From: DATESN01 sp035270785
GTDB lineage: Bacteria; Bacillota; Clostridia; Lachnospirales; Lachnospiraceae
Reading direction: 5' to 3'
Length of the DNA: 60,772 bases
NCBI GenBank assembly: GCA_035270785.1
Contig: DATESN010000045.1
Span: 1 to 60,772 of the forward strand
The notes beneath the pieces are model-generated. The model was not told where the DNA came from, did not search any database, and saw only the letters and a list, made by a program, of their open reading frames with translations. Of this stretch, positions 25,259 through 34,502 are shown piece after piece; the stretch's first letter is position 1; each line of letters opens with the position of its first letter. Made by a program: the position numbers and the translations under genes.

Positions 25259-26125
25259 ATGAAAAAGGTATATAAAAGTAAGGCTTCAGAAAAAGCTTTA
25301 ATTGATCTTTACGACAATCAATTAGCAAGGCTTAATATAGAATTTGAAGATTTGTATGTGGAAACACGATTTGGTTTAACTCATGTCATTAAGGCAGGTA
25401 ATAAAGAGGGAAAACCTGTTCTATTATTTCATGGTGGAAATAGCACAGCACCTTATTATTTAGCAGGATTTTGTGATTTGTTAGAGTTCTTTTGTATCTA
25501 CACGGTAGATACGATTGGGCATCCAGGTAAAAGCGCACAAACAGTTCTTTCTGCAAAAACAATGGACTACGGTGTATGGGCATCCGATGTCATAACGGCA
25601 CTTGGTTTTGAAAAAGTATGTTGTATAGGGGGCTCCTATGGGGGCGGTGTACTTGTAAAACTCATGTGTGTTTCACCTGAAAGGATTGAGAAATCCATTT
25701 TAATTGTTCCTTCAGGAATATCCAATGTTTCCACCTTTCATGTAATGGTCAACATGGGTATTCCAACGATGATGTACATAATAACAAAGAATAAGTATTG
25801 GCTAAGAAAGACAATACTACTTATGGCAATAGATGAAAAAAATATTGACGACGCTACCTATGAAATGGTCAAATGTTCTTTTGAAAATGCAACTATAAAA
25901 GCAGGATTACCAAGTAATGTGCCCCGTAATGATCTTAGAAGATTTACTGCACCTACTCTAATGATTGCAGCCGAAAATGATTGTCTATTTCCTGGTAAAA
26001 AAGTAATTAATAAGGCAATATCTATATTACCAAATCTTAAAACAGTTTTGCTTCATGGACAGGGGCATTTATGTGTACTTCCAAATAATGTTATGAAAAA
26101 TATAATAGATTTTATTTCCGAATGA
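25259..26125 (+). CDS. Alpha/beta hydrolase
   Basis: The 288-aa protein has the nucleophile elbow GGSYGGG with S126, an oxyanion HGGNS near residue 58, a candidate acid in AENDCLFPG, and the catalytic histidine in GQGHLCVL. These complete the Ser-Asp-His triad. Substrate unknown; esterase or peptidase activities are both possible. Single gene. Confidence 0.85.
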   Translation: MKKVYKSKASEKALIDLYDNQLARLNIEFEDLYVETRFGLTHVIKAGNKEGKPVLLFHGGNSTAPYYLAGFCDLLEFFCIYTVDTIGHPGKSAQTVLSAKTMDYGVWASDVITALGFEKVCCIGGSYGGGVLVKLMCVSPERIEKSILIVPSGISNVSTFHVMVNMGIPTMMYIITKNKYWLRKTILLMAIDEKNIDDATYEMVKCSFENATIKAGLPSNVPRNDLRRFTAPTLMIAAENDCLFPGKKVINKAISILPNLKTVLLHGQGHLCVLPNNVMKNIIDFISE

Positions 26126-26278
26126 CATTTTTTTCTATACAAATAAGCATAAATAAAAGATGAATCACTGCCCGTCATGTTTATGATATAACTATATATT
26201 GCCTGAATTTATATCTATTTGCAGAATTTGAATTTGAATTTTACAAGAAAAGATAGCAGAGAGAAGAGAACAAATAAT

Positions 26279-26776
26279 ATGAATGATAATGTAATTGGTG
26301 TTGTAAAAAACCCAACATCAATTTTTATTGCAGAAAAAATCGTACCAAACTGGATTAATATATTTGGTTTAATCATCGTAATATTAATAATGCTTCCAAA
26401 TATTATGTATGCCGTAAAATTTCATGATTTAGAGAATAAATGTAAAAACAAAACAATGAATCTCATAGAGCAAATAGGAAGATATTCATCCATGTTTTTA
26501 ATTATCTTCCATATTGGCATAGCTGAATTTGGATTTGCATCAGCAGAGGCATTTGTTATTTATCTTATTGGAAACATCATCTTTATAATTGTCTACTGGA
26601 TTATCTGGGGTCTGTATTTTAAGAAAATAGTTTTATGGAAAAGCATGATTCTAGCGATTATCCCAACAGCAATTTTTCTATTAAGCGGTATAACTTCAAG
26701 AAATTATTTATTGGTGATAAGTGCCATTTTATTCGGAACCGGGCATCTTTATGTAACATATCAAAATGCCAAATAA
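26279..26776 (+). CDS. Integral membrane protein, unknown function
   Basis: I start at the ATG at 26279 (MNDNVIGVV), as the frame upstream opens with a TTG lacking a ribosome site. The 165-aa protein has about five membrane helices (segments beginning INIFGLIIV, SSMFLIIF, AFVIYLIGN, SMILAIIPT and YLLVISAIL). I do not recognise the family. It ends 7 bases from the convergent integrase gene. Confidence 0.7.
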   Translation: MNDNVIGVVKNPTSIFIAEKIVPNWINIFGLIIVILIMLPNIMYAVKFHDLENKCKNKTMNLIEQIGRYSSMFLIIFHIGIAEFGFASAEAFVIYLIGNIIFIIVYWIIWGLYFKKIVLWKSMILAIIPTAIFLLSGITSRNYLLVISAILFGTGHLYVTYQNAK

Positions 26777-26783
26777 AATACTT

Positions 26784-27836
26784 TTACGGTTCCCTTAACT
26801 TAACAAACTTTGCAGCCCTTCTACGTGTTTCATCATCAATCGCAGCGTAGTGTTTTTTTGTAGTATTCACATCCTTATGTCCTAGTACTTCGGCAACTAA
26901 GTAAATATCACCCGTTTCTTTATATAGGGTTGTTCCATAAGTGCTTCTTAATTTGTGGGGTGTTATATTTTTTAAGGTGGTAACCTTTGAGGAATATTTT
27001 TTAACTAAGTTTTCAACGGTACGTACATTAATCCTTTTATTTTGGAGAGATAGGAACAGAGCGTTTTCATTTCCAGTCTCTGGTATTGTATGACGTCTTT
27101 GTTCAAAATAATCTTTTAACGCAGACTCTACCTCATCACCAAAATATACCACCACTTCCTTACCACCTTTTCGTTTGATCTTTATTCCATTATTTTCAAA
27201 ATCAACATCTTTTAAATCTAATCCTACGCATTCTGAGACACGAATTCCCGTACCTAGCAAAAGTGTTAGTAGTGCAAGATCCCGTATTTTTGTTTTGGAA
27301 TGAAATCGTTCTTCGTTTTTTGTAAGCTTTTCACCATGTTCCACTTGATCTAGAAGAATGGCCACTTCATTGACATCTAATCTTACAATTTCTTTATCAT
27401 GATTTTTAGGAAAACTAACTAATTCCGCTGGATTTGTCTTGATTAATTCACTTTTAAAATAGTAATTATAAAAACTTCTTAAAGAGGCTAGTTTACGTTG
27501 TTTTCCACGTTCTTTATTGGTATAGGTTTTGCCATCCTTTTCATAAAGAGAGCAGTAATCCAAGTATTCTTCAATATCACTACGTGTAATTTCATCTAAA
27601 ATAGTAAGGGGATAATCAGTAATTAGCATCTTTTTTAGAATCTTATTATGTTCTTGCAGATATTCAAAGAAAACACGTATATCATATGCGTAAGCGATAC
27701 GAGTTCTAGTAGAAGTAGTTTCTCCAATGCCTCTGAAAAATTGTCCGCAAAAGGATGGAAGAGTGGAGAGGATTTCTCTTTGCTTCAATATATTCTTTCG
27801 ATCCATTTCATCATGATAGGTTGTGTGTTTTTCCAT
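26784..27836 (-). CDS. Tyrosine recombinase (XerC/XerD-like)
   Basis: I start at 27836 (MEKHTTYHDEM), with TAGGAG about 10 bases upstream. The ~350-aa protein has an N-terminal SAM-like core-binding domain and a C-terminal catalytic domain with the Arg in GTGIRVSECVG, the H-x-L-R motif (PHKLRSTYG), LGHKDVNTTKKHY with the active Tyr, and a lysine in the beta-hairpin (IKRKGGKE). It looks complete. No att sites or other mobile genes are visible beside it, so it could be a chromosomal Xer-type enzyme rather than an element integrase. Confidence 0.88.
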   Translation of the reverse strand: MEKHTTYHDEMDRKNILKQREILSTLPSFCGQFFRGIGETTSTRTRIAYAYDIRVFFEYLQEHNKILKKMLITDYPLTILDEITRSDIEEYLDYCSLYEKDGKTYTNKERGKQRKLASLRSFYNYYFKSELIKTNPAELVSFPKNHDKEIVRLDVNEVAILLDQVEHGEKLTKNEERFHSKTKIRDLALLTLLLGTGIRVSECVGLDLKDVDFENNGIKIKRKGGKEVVVYFGDEVESALKDYFEQRRHTIPETGNENALFLSLQNKRINVRTVENLVKKYSSKVTTLKNITPHKLRSTYGTTLYKETGDIYLVAEVLGHKDVNTTKKHYAAIDDETRRRAAKFVKLREP

Positions 27837-27882
27837 ATTATCTTTGCTCCTAACTAAATAATGGTTATGATACATACATCAT

Positions 27883-28590
27883 TTAATTCCAAATAGTTCC
27901 TTTAATGATAGCTGAAAACATTCTATCTTTTGCACCAGGGTTTTCTATATTTAATTGCTTTAATAAGTTTTTAGTATACTCCCGTTTTGTATGTCCATCC
28001 ACGGGACAGGGACTTTTTGCTACTGGTAATTCATATTTTCGAGTAAAACCTATTACATCAGCTTCATTTACATAGAGTAATGGTCGAATAACCGTCAAAT
28101 CCATACGGTCTAAATAAGTTTTTGGAGAAAATGTATGAAACCTTCCCTCATACAATAATGACAACAGCATCGTCTCCGTTACATCATCTTTGTGATGTGC
28201 GTAAGCAATTTTATTACATCCCAATTCCTTCATCTTATTATTTAATGCACCCTTACGCATTTTTGCACATAATGCACAGGGATTACTTTCTTTACGATCA
28301 TCAAATACAATGGTACTAATTTCCGTTTTCACTACATAGTAGGGTACTTCTAACTTATCACATAATTCTTTTATTTTAGTAAAGTCTTGATTACCAAAGC
28401 CCAAATCTACAGTTACCGCCATCAATTTAAACTTGTGTGGATAGAATCGTTGTAACCCATGAAGTGCGTAGAGGAGAGTGAGACTATCTTTCCCTCCTGA
28501 AATACCGATAGCTATTTTATCGCCATCTTCAATCATTTGAAAATCATCTATGGCTTTTCTCGTATAACTAAATAATTGCTGTAATTTCAT
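27883..28590 (-). CDS. ttcA: TtcA-family tRNA 2-thiocytidine synthase-like
   Basis: The 235-aa PP-loop ATPase has the loop GISGGKDSLTLLYAL (near residue 29) and the CALCAKMRKGALNNKMKELG block with the CxxC cysteines that bind an iron-sulfur cluster, then HHKDDVTET. TtcA-type enzymes thiolate C32 of some tRNAs; in Clostridia closely related PP-loop proteins also exist, so the substrate is not fully certain. It is 46 bases upstream of the recombinase gene in the same direction. Confidence 0.75.
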   Translation of the reverse strand: MKLQQLFSYTRKAIDDFQMIEDGDKIAIGISGGKDSLTLLYALHGLQRFYPHKFKLMAVTVDLGFGNQDFTKIKELCDKLEVPYYVVKTEISTIVFDDRKESNPCALCAKMRKGALNNKMKELGCNKIAYAHHKDDVTETMLLSLLYEGRFHTFSPKTYLDRMDLTVIRPLLYVNEADVIGFTRKYELPVAKSPCPVDGHTKREYTKNLLKQLNIENPGAKDRMFSAIIKGTIWN

Positions 28591-28793
28591 GATTATATCT
28601 CTTTCTAATATTTGATTATTCTTTTGTAAGAACTTTAAATCCCATATCTATAATTATAACTTATTTTAGTACTTATTTGAACTGAATAATAGATATTATT
28701 TGAACTAATTAATTGATATTCCTATAAATGATTTTCTTTTTATGATATAATTCAAATAAATAATAATATATTTAATAAATATTGTTTTACTAT

Positions 28794-28836
28794 GGAAGGG
28801 AGACGTTAATTATTCTTTATAATTAACATAACAAGA
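28794..28836 (+). promoter_or_regulatory. Shine-Dalgarno separated from ATG by a hairpin
   Basis: A strong GGAAGGGAG (28794-28802) sits 33 bases before the AI-2E transporter ATG, too far for normal use. Between them is a perfect 9-bp inverted repeat GTTAATTAT/ATAATTAAC (28805-28827). Folding it would leave about 10 bases of effective spacing, which suits initiation. No closer ribosome site exists. Confidence 0.55.
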
Positions 28837-30206
28837 TGAGATATCGTTGGGATAAAAAATATTTATACTGGGGTATTACTGCATTATTAGTTATCGTGAT
28901 AAGTATTTGTTTTTATTATATACTTTTTCATGGTGTGAAAGTTCATGATGGTTTTTTACGTATCGTTGGTATCGCTATGCCGATTATCTACGGTTTTATT
29001 ATTGCTTACTTATTAACTCCCATCGTTAATACGTTAGAACATAGATTTATAAACCCTATCATGAAGAAACTTAAAATGAAAGAATCTGTAAAATCAAAAA
29101 AAAGAATCCGATTCTTTTCCATTATCATTACATTATTCTTTGTATTTATGGTCTTTTATGGACTTTTTTCTATGATTATTCCTGAAATTATCAAAAGCAT
29201 TCAAAGTATTACTTTGCAACTTCCCATTTATCTAACAAAACTGACGGAGTGGTTAAATTCCATTGCTCATGATAATCCCTCTATACAAAATTACTTAAAT
29301 GACAATCATATTAAAATTGAAACAGATTCCTTGTTAAATTGGTTTAATCAAAATGTTTCCCCTAATATTGAAAGTTTAGGTAATATTATCTCAACATTGT
29401 ATAATAGTGTTTTCAGTGTTATGAAATCCCTATTTAGCTTTACCATTGGTATTATTATTTCTGTCTATTTAATTGGAAGTAAAGAGCTCTTTGCAGGTCA
29501 AGCTAAAAAGATTGTATATGCCTTATGCGAAGTAAAGACTGCAAATCACTTCATCAATGACATGCGTTTTGTTCATAGAACTTTTATTGGATTTATTTCC
29601 GGAAAAATTGTTGACTCTTTTATTATAGGCTGTATCTGTTTTGTGGGTCTTTCCATTATTAATATTCCGTATGCCATTTTAATAAGTGTTATTATTGGTA
29701 TCACTAATATAATACCATTTTTCGGACCTTATTTAGGCGCCATACCCAGTGCTTTCTTGATTTTAATGATTAGTCCCATCCATTGCCTTTATTTTATTAT
29801 CTTCATCCTTATTCTTCAACAAATTGATGGTAATATAATTGGCCCTAAGATTTTAGGTGATTCAACCGGTTTGTCCAGTTTTTGGGTTATATTCTCCATT
29901 ACCATTTTTGGAGGCATGTTCGGTATTCTTGGAATGTTTATTGGTGTACCTGTTTTTGCTGTAATATTTGCTGCATTTAAAGCTATTTTCAATAGGATGC
30001 TTAAGAAAAAAGGCTTACCGATTAGTACCAATAACTATTTAGATGTATCAGAAATAAATAATAAACAATTTTTAAACAATGATTCCGTTATAAAAGTAAA
30101 AAATCCTAATTCTTTATATAAGTTTAAAAGATCATTACGTCTAGATCTAAACAAACAGCCTGATTCCAAACCTGATTCCAAACCTGATTCCAAAGAGGAA
30201 AAATAA
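28836..30206 (+). CDS. AI-2E family transporter (PerM/YtvI-like permease)
   Basis: The 456-aa integral membrane protein has about eight helices, a soluble loop at about 120-190, and the family motif block GxxxGIxNxIPxxGP seen as GITNIIPFFGPYLGAIPSA, then the QQIDGNIIGPKILG region. Known members export or exchange small solutes or cations. The C-terminus has a repeated PDSK stretch. Its stop is one base before dtd, so the two are coupled. Confidence 0.88.
   Translation: MRYRWDKKYLYWGITALLVIVISICFYYILFHGVKVHDGFLRIVGIAMPIIYGFIIAYLLTPIVNTLEHRFINPIMKKLKMKESVKSKKRIRFFSIIITLFFVFMVFYGLFSMIIPEIIKSIQSITLQLPIYLTKLTEWLNSIAHDNPSIQNYLNDNHIKIETDSLLNWFNQNVSPNIESLGNIISTLYNSVFSVMKSLFSFTIGIIISVYLIGSKELFAGQAKKIVYALCEVKTANHFINDMRFVHRTFIGFISGKIVDSFIIGCICFVGLSIINIPYAILISVIIGITNIIPFFGPYLGAIPSAFLILMISPIHCLYFIIFILILQQIDGNIIGPKILGDSTGLSSFWVIFSITIFGGMFGILGMFIGVPVFAVIFAAFKAIFNRMLKKKGLPISTNNYLDVSEINNKQFLNNDSVIKVKNPNSLYKFKRSLRLDLNKQPDSKPDSKPDSKEEK
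30159..30194 (+). repeat. Three 12-bp tandem repeats at the AI-2E gene 3' end
   Basis: CCTGATTCCAAA occurs three times in register (30159-30170, 30171-30182, 30183-30194), encoding a C-terminal PDSK triplicate. The repeats are identical, so the number of units is likely to vary. Confidence 0.95.
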
Positions 30207-30207
30207 A

Positions 30208-30660
30208 ATGAAATTACTGATACAACGAGTCTTAGAAGCAACCGTTACAGTGGAAGATAAACCGATTGGTGAAATAGCAAAAGGACTTTTCATATTAGTA
30301 GGTATCACAGATAAAGACACCCAGATAACGGTAGACAAAATGGTTACAAAAGCTCTTAATTTGCGTATTTTTAGTGATAAAAATGATAAAATCAATTTAT
30401 CACTTTTAGATGTGAAGGGAAGCCTATTAATTGTTTCCCAATTCACCCTATATGCTGATTGTCATAAAGGAAACCGGCCATCTTTTATCAATGCAGGTTC
30501 GCCAGATCATGCATTAAGGCTCTATGAATATATGATTGAGCGTTGCAAAGAATCTGTAGCGAATGTGCAACATGGTTCCTTTGGAGCCGATATGCAAGTT
30601 TCCCTAATAAATGATGGTCCATTTACAATTTCACTTGATTCAGATGAACTAATAAAATAA
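30208..30660 (+). CDS. dtd: D-aminoacyl-tRNA deacylase
   Basis: The 150-aa enzyme hydrolyses D-aminoacyl-tRNAs (for example D-Tyr-tRNA). Conserved elements are SQFTLYADCHKGNRPSF and the C-terminal GPFTISLDS with the catalytic-loop Gly and Pro. Normal length. It follows the AI-2E gene by one base. Confidence 0.95.
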   Translation: MKLLIQRVLEATVTVEDKPIGEIAKGLFILVGITDKDTQITVDKMVTKALNLRIFSDKNDKINLSLLDVKGSLLIVSQFTLYADCHKGNRPSFINAGSPDHALRLYEYMIERCKESVANVQHGSFGADMQVSLINDGPFTISLDSDELIK

Positions 30661-30746
30661 TTTACAGTTACATAAATTATTTTTAGTTAAATAAAATGCA
30701 AAATGACAATATCAAAAAGACAATTTCAAAAAGAAAGGAACGGATT

Positions 30747-31523
30747 ATGGAAAAATTATTTGATTTAACCGGAAAAGTAGCAGTAGTAACCGGTGCAAGT
30801 TCAGGATTAGGAGCAGATGCAGCACTGGCATATGCAAAAGCAGGTGCCGACGTAGCTATTTTAGCAAGACGAGTTGAGAAATTAAATGATGTAAAAGTGG
30901 AAATCGAAAAAACAGGACAAAAAGTGATTGCTATTAGTTGTGATGTAACAAAGGAAGAAAGTGTAAAATCAGCAATGGAAACAATACTTTCAGAATTTGG
31001 ACATATTGATATTCTATTAAACAATGCAGGAATTGCTGTTCGCGGTGGTGTTGATTCCATGTCCGTCGAAGATTGGGATAAGGCTTTTGATACAAATGTT
31101 AAGGGCATCTTTTTAACAAGCAAATATGTTGTTCCTCAAATGAAGGAACGTGGATATGGTAAAATAGTGAATATTGCCTCCGTTAACGCTGTTATTGCGG
31201 ATAAGATGGACGTATTTATCAGACATTCTTATAATTCATCTAAATCTGCAGTCATTGGATTAACAAAAGGAATGGCTGCATCCTATGCACGCTATGGAAT
31301 TACTGTTAATGCAATTGGACCAGCTTTATTTGAAAGTGAAATGACATCAGGTACCTTGTTTAAATCAGAAGATTTCTTAAAAAGCTACAATGCTTTGAAT
31401 CCTGCAAGTCGTCCTGGAAATAAGGGCGAATTAAATGGAACTATATTATACCTTTCAAGTGATGCTTCCAGTTATGTACAAGGCCAATTCATTATTGTTG
31501 ATGGCGGAGGATCTATTGTTTAA
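30747..31523 (+). CDS. Short-chain dehydrogenase/reductase (SDR)
   Basis: I start at 30747 (MEKLFDLTGKVAVVTG), 9 bases after AAGGA; a frame 51 bases longer has no site. The 258-aa protein has the cofactor loop TGASSGLG, NNAGIAV and the catalytic Ser (IASVNA) then YNSSK dyad, and ends in the usual GQFIIVDGGGSIV. Likely an alcohol/ketone oxidoreductase using NAD(P)H; the substrate is unknown. A terminator follows. Confidence 0.9.
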   Translation: MEKLFDLTGKVAVVTGASSGLGADAALAYAKAGADVAILARRVEKLNDVKVEIEKTGQKVIAISCDVTKEESVKSAMETILSEFGHIDILLNNAGIAVRGGVDSMSVEDWDKAFDTNVKGIFLTSKYVVPQMKERGYGKIVNIASVNAVIADKMDVFIRHSYNSSKSAVIGLTKGMAASYARYGITVNAIGPALFESEMTSGTLFKSEDFLKSYNALNPASRPGNKGELNGTILYLSSDASSYVQGQFIIVDGGGSIV

Positions 31524-31571
31524 AAAAAGATAAACCAGATGTTTATTTTTATAATTTTTTTAATAAATGGA

Positions 31572-31615
31572 ACAGATCCCCGAGATGTAAAAAGCCTCAG
31601 GGATTTGTTTTTTAA
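31572..31615 (+). terminator. Rho-independent terminator after the SDR gene
   Basis: CAGATCCCCGAG pairs (with a bulge) with CTCAGGGATTTG and a run of six Ts follows. Confidence 0.8.
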
Positions 31616-31647
31616 TACTAAAAAACAAATTTAACAAATAAATCCCT

Positions 31648-31689
31648 AAGTTTAACGAATACATTTCTTTTCATGTATTCGTTAAACTT
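31648..31689. repeat. Perfect 17-bp inverted repeat between convergent genes
   Basis: AAGTTTAACGAATACAT (31648-31664) and ATGTATTCGTTAAACTT (31673-31689) are exact reverse complements around an 8-base loop. Located between the SDR (+) and the Gx transporter (-). It may be a bidirectional terminator or a small mobile relic; no T tract follows either arm closely. Confidence 0.85.
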
Positions 31690-31719
31690 GTCTTTTGCGA
31701 ATAGATGGATATTACAAAA

Positions 31720-32232
31720 TCAGGAGTGTATATCCTCAAAAAATAAAATTCTTCTTATTCTGGTGGTTAACAAGGCTCCCACAATTCCAATTGCCGTACC
31801 TGCAACAAGGCCAGAAACAATGAGAAATGGTAAATAATATACTAGTGTTGTACTGTTTATGATATACATAGCAACTAAAATCTGTCCTAAATTATGCCCA
31901 ACACCTCCAAGAATACTGACTCCAGTCATAGAAAATACTTTGGCTTTTTTGGCACATACCATTAGGATCCAACTAACTAAGGCACCTGCCAAACTAAATA
32001 ACATAGTGGATAGACTTCCGAACGTAAATCCCACTAATATAATACGAAGAAAAGAAAGAATCAATGCCGTACCCGGCCCCATAAGATAAAGGGCAATAAT
32101 CACCACTAGATTAGCAAGTCCCACCTTGATACCTGGGATTGGTACTGGAATGGTTACAACACTTTCTATATAACTTAATATAAAGGCCATTGCGATTAGC
32201 ATGCCATAAGTTGCCACACTTTTAGATTTCAT
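31720..32232 (-). CDS. Gx transporter family membrane protein
   Basis: The 170-aa protein has about five membrane helices and the glycine-rich signature of the family (PIPGIKVGLANL, GVGHNLGQILVA). This Pfam family was once called heptaprenyl diphosphate synthase component I but is now thought to be a transport or ECF-like protein. It lies 13 bases after a NusG-II protein and apbE, a grouping seen with flavin and electron-transfer genes. Confidence 0.85.
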   Translation of the reverse strand: MKSKSVATYGMLIAMAFILSYIESVVTIPVPIPGIKVGLANLVVIIALYLMGPGTALILSFLRIILVGFTFGSLSTMLFSLAGALVSWILMVCAKKAKVFSMTGVSILGGVGHNLGQILVAMYIINSTTLVYYLPFLIVSGLVAGTAIGIVGALLTTRIRRILFFEDIHS

Positions 32233-32244
32233 AATATCTCCTAA

Positions 32245-32613
32245 CTAATTAGTGATTGTATCCACATCGTTTTTATCCCCGCCCTGAATCTCCACGATCA
32301 CCTTATGTGGCAAACAAATGATAGATTCGTGGTTATAATGGATGTCCCTATGCTTGACACAGTATTTATCAGGACAGTTCGCATCTGTCATGGAAACTTT
32401 GCCTTCTTTGATTTGAAGAACATTATAGTCACCCGATTCTCCCCCAATGGTTAAGGTAATATCCTTGTCCAAGGGTAGTGTCTTATAAACTTCTCCGTCC
32501 ACTGTAATTACAACTTCTCCGCCCTCTTCTTTGGTTAGAACTATGAAAAGCATCGCCAGCAAAGCGATTACTAGAATGACTCCAGCTAGTATTAAATCTT
32601 TCTTTTTTATCAT
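32245..32613 (-). CDS. NusG domain II-containing membrane protein
   Basis: The 122-aa protein has an N-terminal membrane helix (residues about 6-26, DLILAGVILVIALLAML) and then a small beta domain (NusG-II) with VDGEVYKTLPL and the motif CPDKYCVKHRDI. The cysteine pair and CLPHKV could bind metal. In Clostridia this gene commonly sits between apbE and the Gx transporter, as here. Function unknown. Confidence 0.85.
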   Translation of the reverse strand: MIKKKDLILAGVILVIALLAMLFIVLTKEEGGEVVITVDGEVYKTLPLDKDITLTIGGESGDYNVLQIKEGKVSMTDANCPDKYCVKHRDIHYNHESIICLPHKVIVEIQGGDKNDVDTITN

Positions 32614-32625
32614 ACATGCACCATT

Positions 32626-33684
32626 TCACTTTTCTTTTATCATAGATTGAAATCCAGAACTATATTTCATCGATCCATCATGAAATACCCACAAAGCTTC
32701 AATTCCATTCAATTTTTCTATCAAATCTATTCCTTTTTCATATGGCATATTAAATATTGCCGTAGAAAGGCCATCTGCCATACCTGAGTCTTTGCATGAA
32801 ATGGAAACAGAAAGAAAATATTGTGATGGCATTAGAGTTTCTGGATCAATAATATGGTGATATTGTTTTCCATCTACAGTATAATAGCGCTCATAAATTC
32901 CACTTGTAACCAAGGAGCTTTCTGACAGGTTTAAGACATAAAGTGTGTTTTCTTTACTATTTAAATCTGGGTTCTGAATTCCAACCCCCCAGGGAACCAT
33001 GTTTCCTTTATCATCATATTTACTACCCAGGGCTCTTACATTTCCACCAACAGAAATCATACCCTGTATAAAACCTGCTTCTTCCATTTTTTGTGCGGTC
33101 TTTTCTACTGCATATCCTTTTGCAATTGCACCTACATCAAGGCTCATGTCCTTATCTTTTAAATAAACGGTACAAGCCGTTTCATCTATTATCATTTGAG
33201 TAATATCCGTATGAGTGTCTCTGGCTTCTAACTCCCCAAAATCAGGCAGTGAAGCAGTTTCTGGATCCTCTAACCCAGCTGTCCGATGCTCATGCCACAA
33301 TGAAAGTACTGACCCAAAGGCGATATTTACCTTGCCATCCGTCAATTCATACATATTCCGGGAAAATAGGAGAAAATCAATAATTTCCCGATCTACTTTT
33401 ACTGGTTGGATTCCAGCATTGTCATTAATCGTTTTTATATTATTAATACCTTTATAATCATTGTAGATATCAAAATATTGATTGTAGTCTTCCAAATAAT
33501 CATAAATTAATTGGCTATAATCGGTAAAATCCTCTTTGCTTTGCGCAAAACCCACAACCGTGGTAACCGTGTCAAACAATTCTAAAAAACTGGCTTCATA
33601 TCGTTTTTGAGTTGGTTTCGAGCATGCTGATATATTAAATATCAATATAATTAATACTATAAAAATTATTATTTTCTTTTTCAA
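32626..33684 (-). CDS. apbE: FAD:protein FMN transferase (lipoprotein)
   Basis: ApbE covalently attaches FMN to threonine in proteins such as Rnf/Nqr subunits. It begins with a TTG codon, with AGAGG about 8 bases upstream, and has a lipoprotein signal ending at ISAC (residue 21). Motifs are DVGAIAKGYAVE, ISVGGNVRALG, and TSGIYERYYTVDGK with HHIIDPETL. The 352 aa is normal. It heads a unit with the NusG-II and Gx transporter genes. Confidence 0.93.
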   Translation of the reverse strand: MKKKIIIFIVLIILIFNISACSKPTQKRYEASFLELFDTVTTVVGFAQSKEDFTDYSQLIYDYLEDYNQYFDIYNDYKGINNIKTINDNAGIQPVKVDREIIDFLLFSRNMYELTDGKVNIAFGSVLSLWHEHRTAGLEDPETASLPDFGELEARDTHTDITQMIIDETACTVYLKDKDMSLDVGAIAKGYAVEKTAQKMEEAGFIQGMISVGGNVRALGSKYDDKGNMVPWGVGIQNPDLNSKENTLYVLNLSESSLVTSGIYERYYTVDGKQYHHIIDPETLMPSQYFLSVSISCKDSGMADGLSTAIFNMPYEKGIDLIEKLNGIEALWVFHDGSMKYSSGFQSMIKEK

Positions 33685-33727
33685 ATTTTATACCTCTAAT
33701 ACATAATACTAATCGATTATAATTAAA

Positions 33728-33765
33728 AAGTCAAAAGAGACACACTATTTTTAATAATGAGTCCC
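33728..33765 (-). terminator. Terminator of the truncated FMN-binding-like gene
   Basis: On the minus strand GGGACTCATTATT pairs with AATAGTGTGTCTC (several wobble pairs), followed by TTTTGACTTTTT. Confidence 0.6.
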
Positions 33766-33813
33766 TCCCAACTAATTATATGAAAACATAATATAATTCT
33801 CTGCAGATACTAA

Positions 33814-34467
33814 TTATTTTGCATTAGTTACTGCTTTTTCAACAATTTCAATAAATGGAGCTACATGTACAGTTACAGAACTAATTAAATCTGCATCTGC
33901 CGCAAGTCCTGTTTCATCAATAGCGATGCCAGTAACTTCTTTTATTGTTTTTCCTTTTACATATTCAGAAAAAGCATTTGATTGTTCAAACCACTCTTTC
34001 CCAATGGAAGAAGCCTTTTTCATGCCATAAGCATCACCAAGTTCCTGCTTCGTTTGTGTTGGAACTGTCAAATCAGATGTTATAACTCCTTTTGTATCAA
34101 AATTCACTTTACTTTGAGTCATATCCACATAACAGCTCGTTATTTTTCCAGATGCATCCTTAGTAATTACGGCATAAGTTGAGTTAACCTGTGCTAAACC
34201 ATCTGCTTCTGTCGTTGCTTCTTTTGAATCTGATATTTCAGAGGAAACTGCTAAACCAAGGGTATCTATACTAGCTGCTCCCATATCTTGTGCATTCAAT
34301 ACTGCTTTTTCGACACCTGAAATAAAATCGCCCACATGAATGGTTACGGATGAGGTTAAATCATCTGCTGAAGCGTAACCTTCTTCATTTACAGCAATTC
34401 CTTTTACTTCATCTATCGTTTTTCCTATTACATAAGCAGCAAATGCATCTAATTGTGATTCTCCCAC
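33814..34467 (-). pseudogene. Truncated repeat protein, FMN-binding-like, lacking signal peptide
   Basis: The 217-residue frame opens with GTG at 34467 without a ribosome site. An in-frame stop lies at 34492-34494, and the family's signal peptide is missing. Two copies of one domain end appear: GKTIDEVKGIAVNEEG with DDLTSSVTIHV near residues 16-46, and GKTIKEVTGIAIDETG with DADLISSVTVHV near 170-205, separated by a middle part (TKDASGKITSCYVDMTQ). D-x-x-S-S-V-T resembles the flavinylation motif DxxSGAT. It looks like a 5'-deleted gene whose first copy lost its beginning. Position beside apbE suits a flavin-linked extracellular protein. Confidence 0.6.
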
Positions 34468-34502
34468 TTTAAGTGACTTATCATTTGTAATTTAATTTTA
34501 TC

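Noticed and set aside
26784..27836. Prophage or integrative element around the tyrosine recombinase
   Set aside because: No att-like repeats, excisionase, phage or conjugation genes flank it; neighbours look chromosomal.
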